8,159 bases of DNA, taken from NCBI GenBank assembly GCA_005883905.1, contig VAYD01000101.1:1-8159 (forward strand). The letters run 5' to 3'. This document shows, one piece after another, positions 6,055 to 8,159 of this stretch. Under the pieces are notes generated by a model. The model was not told where the DNA came from. It worked only from the letters and a program-made list of their open reading frames with translations, and searched no databases. The position numbers and the translations under genes were made by a program. Positions within the stretch are counted from its first letter, which is position 1. Each line of letters opens with the position of its first letter. This stretch comes from Actinomycetota bacterium. Its GTDB lineage: Bacteria > Actinomycetota > Thermoleophilia > Solirubrobacterales > Solirubrobacteraceae.

Positions 6055-6088
6055 GCCGCGCCGCGCCGGAGGATGGGCGCGGCGCGGC
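6055..6088 (-). terminator. 13-base-pair GC hairpin terminator after the esterase gene
   Basis: GCCGCGCCGCGCC at 6055-6067 and GGCGCGGCGCGGC at 6076-6088 pair perfectly around an eight-base loop. In the direction of transcription the hairpin begins 12 bases after the esterase stop at 6101-6103. There is no following T-run, as often seen in GC-rich actinobacteria. It should end the hydrolase operon and isolate the regulator gene downstream. Confidence 0.7.
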
Positions 6089-6100
6089 ACTGCGAGGACG

Positions 6101-7069
6101 TCAGGCGGTGTGGAGGGCCTGACGCAGGGTGGCGATGGCCTGGGCCACCGCGGCGCGCGTGGCGCGCGTCTGGCTGAGCGGGTTGAGCATCATGAAGTCG
6201 TGCGTGATGCCGTCGTAGCGCACGGTCGTCACGTCGACTCCGGCGGCCCGCAGGCGCGCGGCGTAGGCCTCGCCCTCGTCGCGCAGGACGTCGGCCTCGT
6301 CGACGATCAGCAGCGCCGGCGGAAGCCCGGCGAGCTGCTCGTCGCTTGCCCGCAGGGGCGATGCGAACGTCTCGGAGCGCCGCTCGAGGTCCGGGCAGTA
6401 GCAGTCCCAGAACCAGGCCATCGACTTGGCGGTGAGGAAGTAGCCCTCCGCGAACTGCGCGTAGGAGCCGGTGTCCATCGCCGCATCGGTGACCGGGTAG
6501 TACATGGAGTGCTGGACGAAGCGCACGTCGCCGCGCTCCTGCGCCATCAGCGTGATCGCGGCGGTCATGCCGCCGCCGACCGAGTCGCCGGCGATCGCCA
6601 TCCGCTCCGGGTCGAGGTGGTTGGCGGCGCCCTCTCGCATGATCCACCGGGCCGTTGCGTAGCCCTGCTCGATGGCGACGGGGTAGCGCGCTTCGGGCGA
6701 GCGGTCGTACTCCACGAACACGATCGCGGCGCCTGTCCCGCACGCCAGCTCGCGCACGAGCCGGTCGTGCGTGCCGGCGTTCCCGAGCACCCATCCGCCG
6801 CCGTGCATGTACAGGATCACGGGCAGCGTGCCGGTGGCGCCGGCCGGGCGCACGATGCGCACCGGGACGTCGCCGACCGCGGCCCCCACGGTGATCCAGT
6901 GCTCGTCGACGGGCAGCTTGTCGATCGGCGCCGCCTGCACGTCGTCGAGCACCTTGCGCGCCTCGTCCGGGGTCAGCTCGTACAGGAACGGCGGATTGGC
7001 AGTCGCCTCGACGAACGCCTGCGACGCGGGCTCGAGTACGACTGGGGTGTGTGTGGTCGTTGCGGACAT
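6101..7069 (-). CDS. Alpha/beta hydrolase, hormone-sensitive-lipase-type (family IV) esterase
   Basis: A 322-residue enzyme, close to the usual length of bacterial HSL-family carboxylesterases. The oxyanion-hole motif HGGGW is at 89-93; the nucleophile elbow GDSVGGG gives Ser163; the acid is most likely Asp260 in DEADVLRDEGEAY; the catalytic His is His290 in GITHDF. Residues 1-60 form the expected N-terminal cap region. No signal peptide is seen, so it is probably cytoplasmic and hydrolyses short- to medium-chain acyl esters; the natural substrate is unknown. The start at 7069 is set by AAAGGA at 7084-7079, nine bases upstream. An ATG at 7076 is in another frame and too near that site. It lies 26 bases after the preceding alpha/beta hydrolase gene and is probably the last gene of that operon, closed by the hairpin at 6055-6088. 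Confidence 0.92.
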   Translation of the reverse strand: MSATTTHTPVVLEPASQAFVEATANPPFLYELTPDEARKVLDDVQAAPIDKLPVDEHWITVGAAVGDVPVRIVRPAGATGTLPVILYMHGGGWVLGNAGTHDRLVRELACGTGAAIVFVEYDRSPEARYPVAIEQGYATARWIMREGAANHLDPERMAIAGDSVGGGMTAAITLMAQERGDVRFVQHSMYYPVTDAAMDTGSYAQFAEGYFLTAKSMAWFWDCYCPDLERRSETFASPLRASDEQLAGLPPALLIVDEADVLRDEGEAYAARLRAAGVDVTTVRYDGITHDFMMLNPLSQTRATRAAVAQAIATLRQALHTA

Positions 7070-7095
7070 CGAACATGGTCCTTTCTGTTGGGGCG

Positions 7096-7917
7096 TCAGA
7101 CCCTCGACGGCTCCGCCGTCTTGGACGGCGCGCCGACGTGGCGGTTCGCCCAGTCGAGCGCGTAGTCGGCCACCGCTTCCCAGCCGGGCGCGGTCGGGAA
7201 GTGCGGGCGTCCCGCGAACTCCTTGTAGTCCACGACGGCCTTCGACTTGCCGAGGCGCTTCGCGGCCTCCTTGCTCACCGAGGCCGGGATCGTCTGGTCC
7301 TGATCGTTGCCCATCACGAGCAGCGGTGGGCGGTCGTCCTTGTGGAAATCGACCTTGGTGACCGCGTGCGGATTGAGGTTGGCGAGCGACGCCTGGAAGA
7401 TCACCCGGCCGGGCGCGGGGACGTAATAGCGCGCGTAGGCCGCCTCGGCGTCCGCGTCGTTCATGGTGTTCGTGAAGCCACGGCGGAACTGCTCGGGCGT
7501 CATCGGCACGGTCTTCTTCCTGGTCACCGGGTTGCGCAGCGCCGGGAAGACGGTGCGAAGCAACGCCGGCGGCAGGCCCAGCACGCCCTTCACGGGCGCC
7601 GGCGACAGCGTGGCCCCGGCCGCGCCGAGGCCGCGGTCGAGCAGCAGTTCGGTGATCAGGCCGCCGAAGGAGTGCCCCATGATCACGGGCGGGGCGTCAA
7701 GGCCGCGGATGATCCGGTCGTAGTGGTCGACGACCTCGGCGACGCCGAGTCCGTTCATGACGGACGGGTCGCGGCGCAGGGCCTCGACCTCGCCCTCCAT
7801 GCGGGGCCAGGCCGGCGCGAGCACCTCGTGTCCGCGCTGCTCGAAACGCGCCTTCCAGCCCTCCCAGCTGCGCGGGGTGAGCCAGAGGCCGTGGATGAGG
7901 ACGATGGGAGGAGACAT
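7096..7917 (-). CDS. Alpha/beta hydrolase fold protein
   Basis: A 273-residue protein from ATG 7917 to TGA 7096. The frame stays open upstream to 8121, but the added residues are Arg/Gly/Pro-rich shadow sequence, while MSPPIVLIHGLW is a normal first strand and HG oxyanion motif, so the later start is chosen. The nucleophile elbow GHSFGG at 81-86 gives Ser83; the acid is probably Asp207 in NDQDQTIP; the catalytic His is His239 in GRPHFPTAPGWEAVADYALDW. The layout matches the small-molecule esterase/lysophospholipase-like group of AB hydrolases, and the substrate is unknown. No signal peptide. The ATG follows the upstream gene's TGA by two bases (TGAGCATG), so translation is probably coupled; no strong ribosome site is seen. 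The HSL-type esterase follows 26 bases later. Confidence 0.9.
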   Translation of the reverse strand: MSPPIVLIHGLWLTPRSWEGWKARFEQRGHEVLAPAWPRMEGEVEALRRDPSVMNGLGVAEVVDHYDRIIRGLDAPPVIMGHSFGGLITELLLDRGLGAAGATLSPAPVKGVLGLPPALLRTVFPALRNPVTRKKTVPMTPEQFRRGFTNTMNDADAEAAYARYYVPAPGRVIFQASLANLNPHAVTKVDFHKDDRPPLLVMGNDQDQTIPASVSKEAAKRLGKSKAVVDYKEFAGRPHFPTAPGWEAVADYALDWANRHVGAPSKTAEPSRV

Positions 7918-7919
7918 GC

Positions 7920-8159
7920 TCACGCCGCCACGCGCAGCGCTGCCGCCTCGAGGATGGGATGCACCGTCGCGTCGGGACGCGAGACGGGGAGGGCGTGCGA
8001 CGCGCCCTCGATCGCGACCGTCCGCTGCGTGCGGGCGCGCTGGGCCATGTAGCGCTGGAGCTCGGCCGGGATGATGCGGTCCTCCTCGCCGATCAGGAAC
8101 CATGCCGGCACGTCCTTCCACAGCGGGCGCTCGCCCGACGGTTCGACGAGCGCCTCCTG
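7920..8159 (-). CDS. Alpha/beta hydrolase, C-terminal part
   Basis: The minus-strand frame enters at the right edge of the window and ends at TGA 7922-7920, giving the last 79 residues. VEPSGERPLWKDVPAWFLIG, then EEDRIIPAELQRYMAQRA and IEGASHALPVSRPDATVHPI, match the end of the EstC/salicylate-esterase-like AB-hydrolase group. The acid is likely the Asp of EEDRIIP and the catalytic His lies in ASHALPVS. The nucleophile part is outside the window. It is the most upstream visible gene of the leftward hydrolase operon, with the next ATG two bases after its stop. This subgroup often appears in gene databases as generic alpha/beta hydrolase; no substrate can be assigned. Confidence 0.85.
   Translation of the reverse strand, partial: QEALVEPSGERPLWKDVPAWFLIGEEDRIIPAELQRYMAQRARTQRTVAIEGASHALPVSRPDATVHPILEAAALRVAA

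Noticed and set aside
5840..7165. 441-residue plus-strand frame opposite the esterase gene
   Set aside because: The esterase on the other strand has a full catalytic triad and a ribosome site; this frame shows only His/Arg/Gly/Val-rich shadow sequence.
7051..8052. 333-residue plus-strand frame opposite the second hydrolase
   Set aside because: It is antisense to a hydrolase with GHSFGG and matching acid and His motifs; no domain is visible.
7918..8121. 68-residue N-terminal extension of the second hydrolase
   Set aside because: The extra residues are Arg/Gly/Pro-rich and overlap the conserved C-terminus of the upstream hydrolase in another frame. MSPPIVLIHG at 7917 is a normal start of the fold.

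Overview
This is a GC-rich chromosomal stretch from an actinobacterium. The dense coding, the heavy G/C at third codon positions, the very large AAA-type LuxR regulator, and the family mix (VOC, DUF1801-like, MarR, DoxX, bacterial animal-type haem peroxidase, several alpha/beta hydrolases) suggest a soil member of Thermoleophilia (Solirubrobacter/Conexibacter-like). That placement is inferred from gene style only; no rRNA or marker gene is present. I see no tRNA, rRNA, insertion sequence, CRISPR array, phage gene or origin.

Layout. Bases 1-243 (+) are the C-terminal end of a VOC/glyoxalase-fold protein. Bases 299-644 (+) hold a DUF1801/YdhG-like gene that looks damaged: a good ribosome site and ATG start a short peptide in one frame, while the conserved body continues in another frame from a GTG at 330. 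A 230-base gap follows (645-874) with a strong imperfect hairpin. A MarR-family repressor (1369-875, -) is divergent from a small DoxX-like membrane protein (1494-1844, +), which runs directly into an animal-type haem peroxidase (1885-3222, +). The MarR/DoxX control region carries repeated CTGATAA half-sites and an exact 11-base inverted repeat flanking a TATGAT box. The likely picture is a MarR-controlled redox or stress operon, doxX-peroxidase.

The rest is on the minus strand. A 914-residue AAA-ATPase/LuxR regulator (5998-3254) faces the peroxidase tail to tail. Upstream of it is a run of three hydrolase genes transcribed leftward: a partial alpha/beta hydrolase (8159-7920), a complete alpha/beta hydrolase (7917-7096) and a hormone-sensitive-lipase-type esterase (7069-6101). 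They are 2 and 26 bases apart and so probably one operon, closed by a 13-base-pair GC hairpin at 6055-6088 that separates them from the regulator gene.

The most interesting points are the MarR/DoxX/haem-peroxidase unit with its repeat-rich operator, the loss in the peroxidase of both residues that form covalent haem links in mammalian homologues, a 14-codon coupling ORF between doxX and the peroxidase gene, and the broken DUF1801 gene. I see no clear sign of a wholly unknown system.
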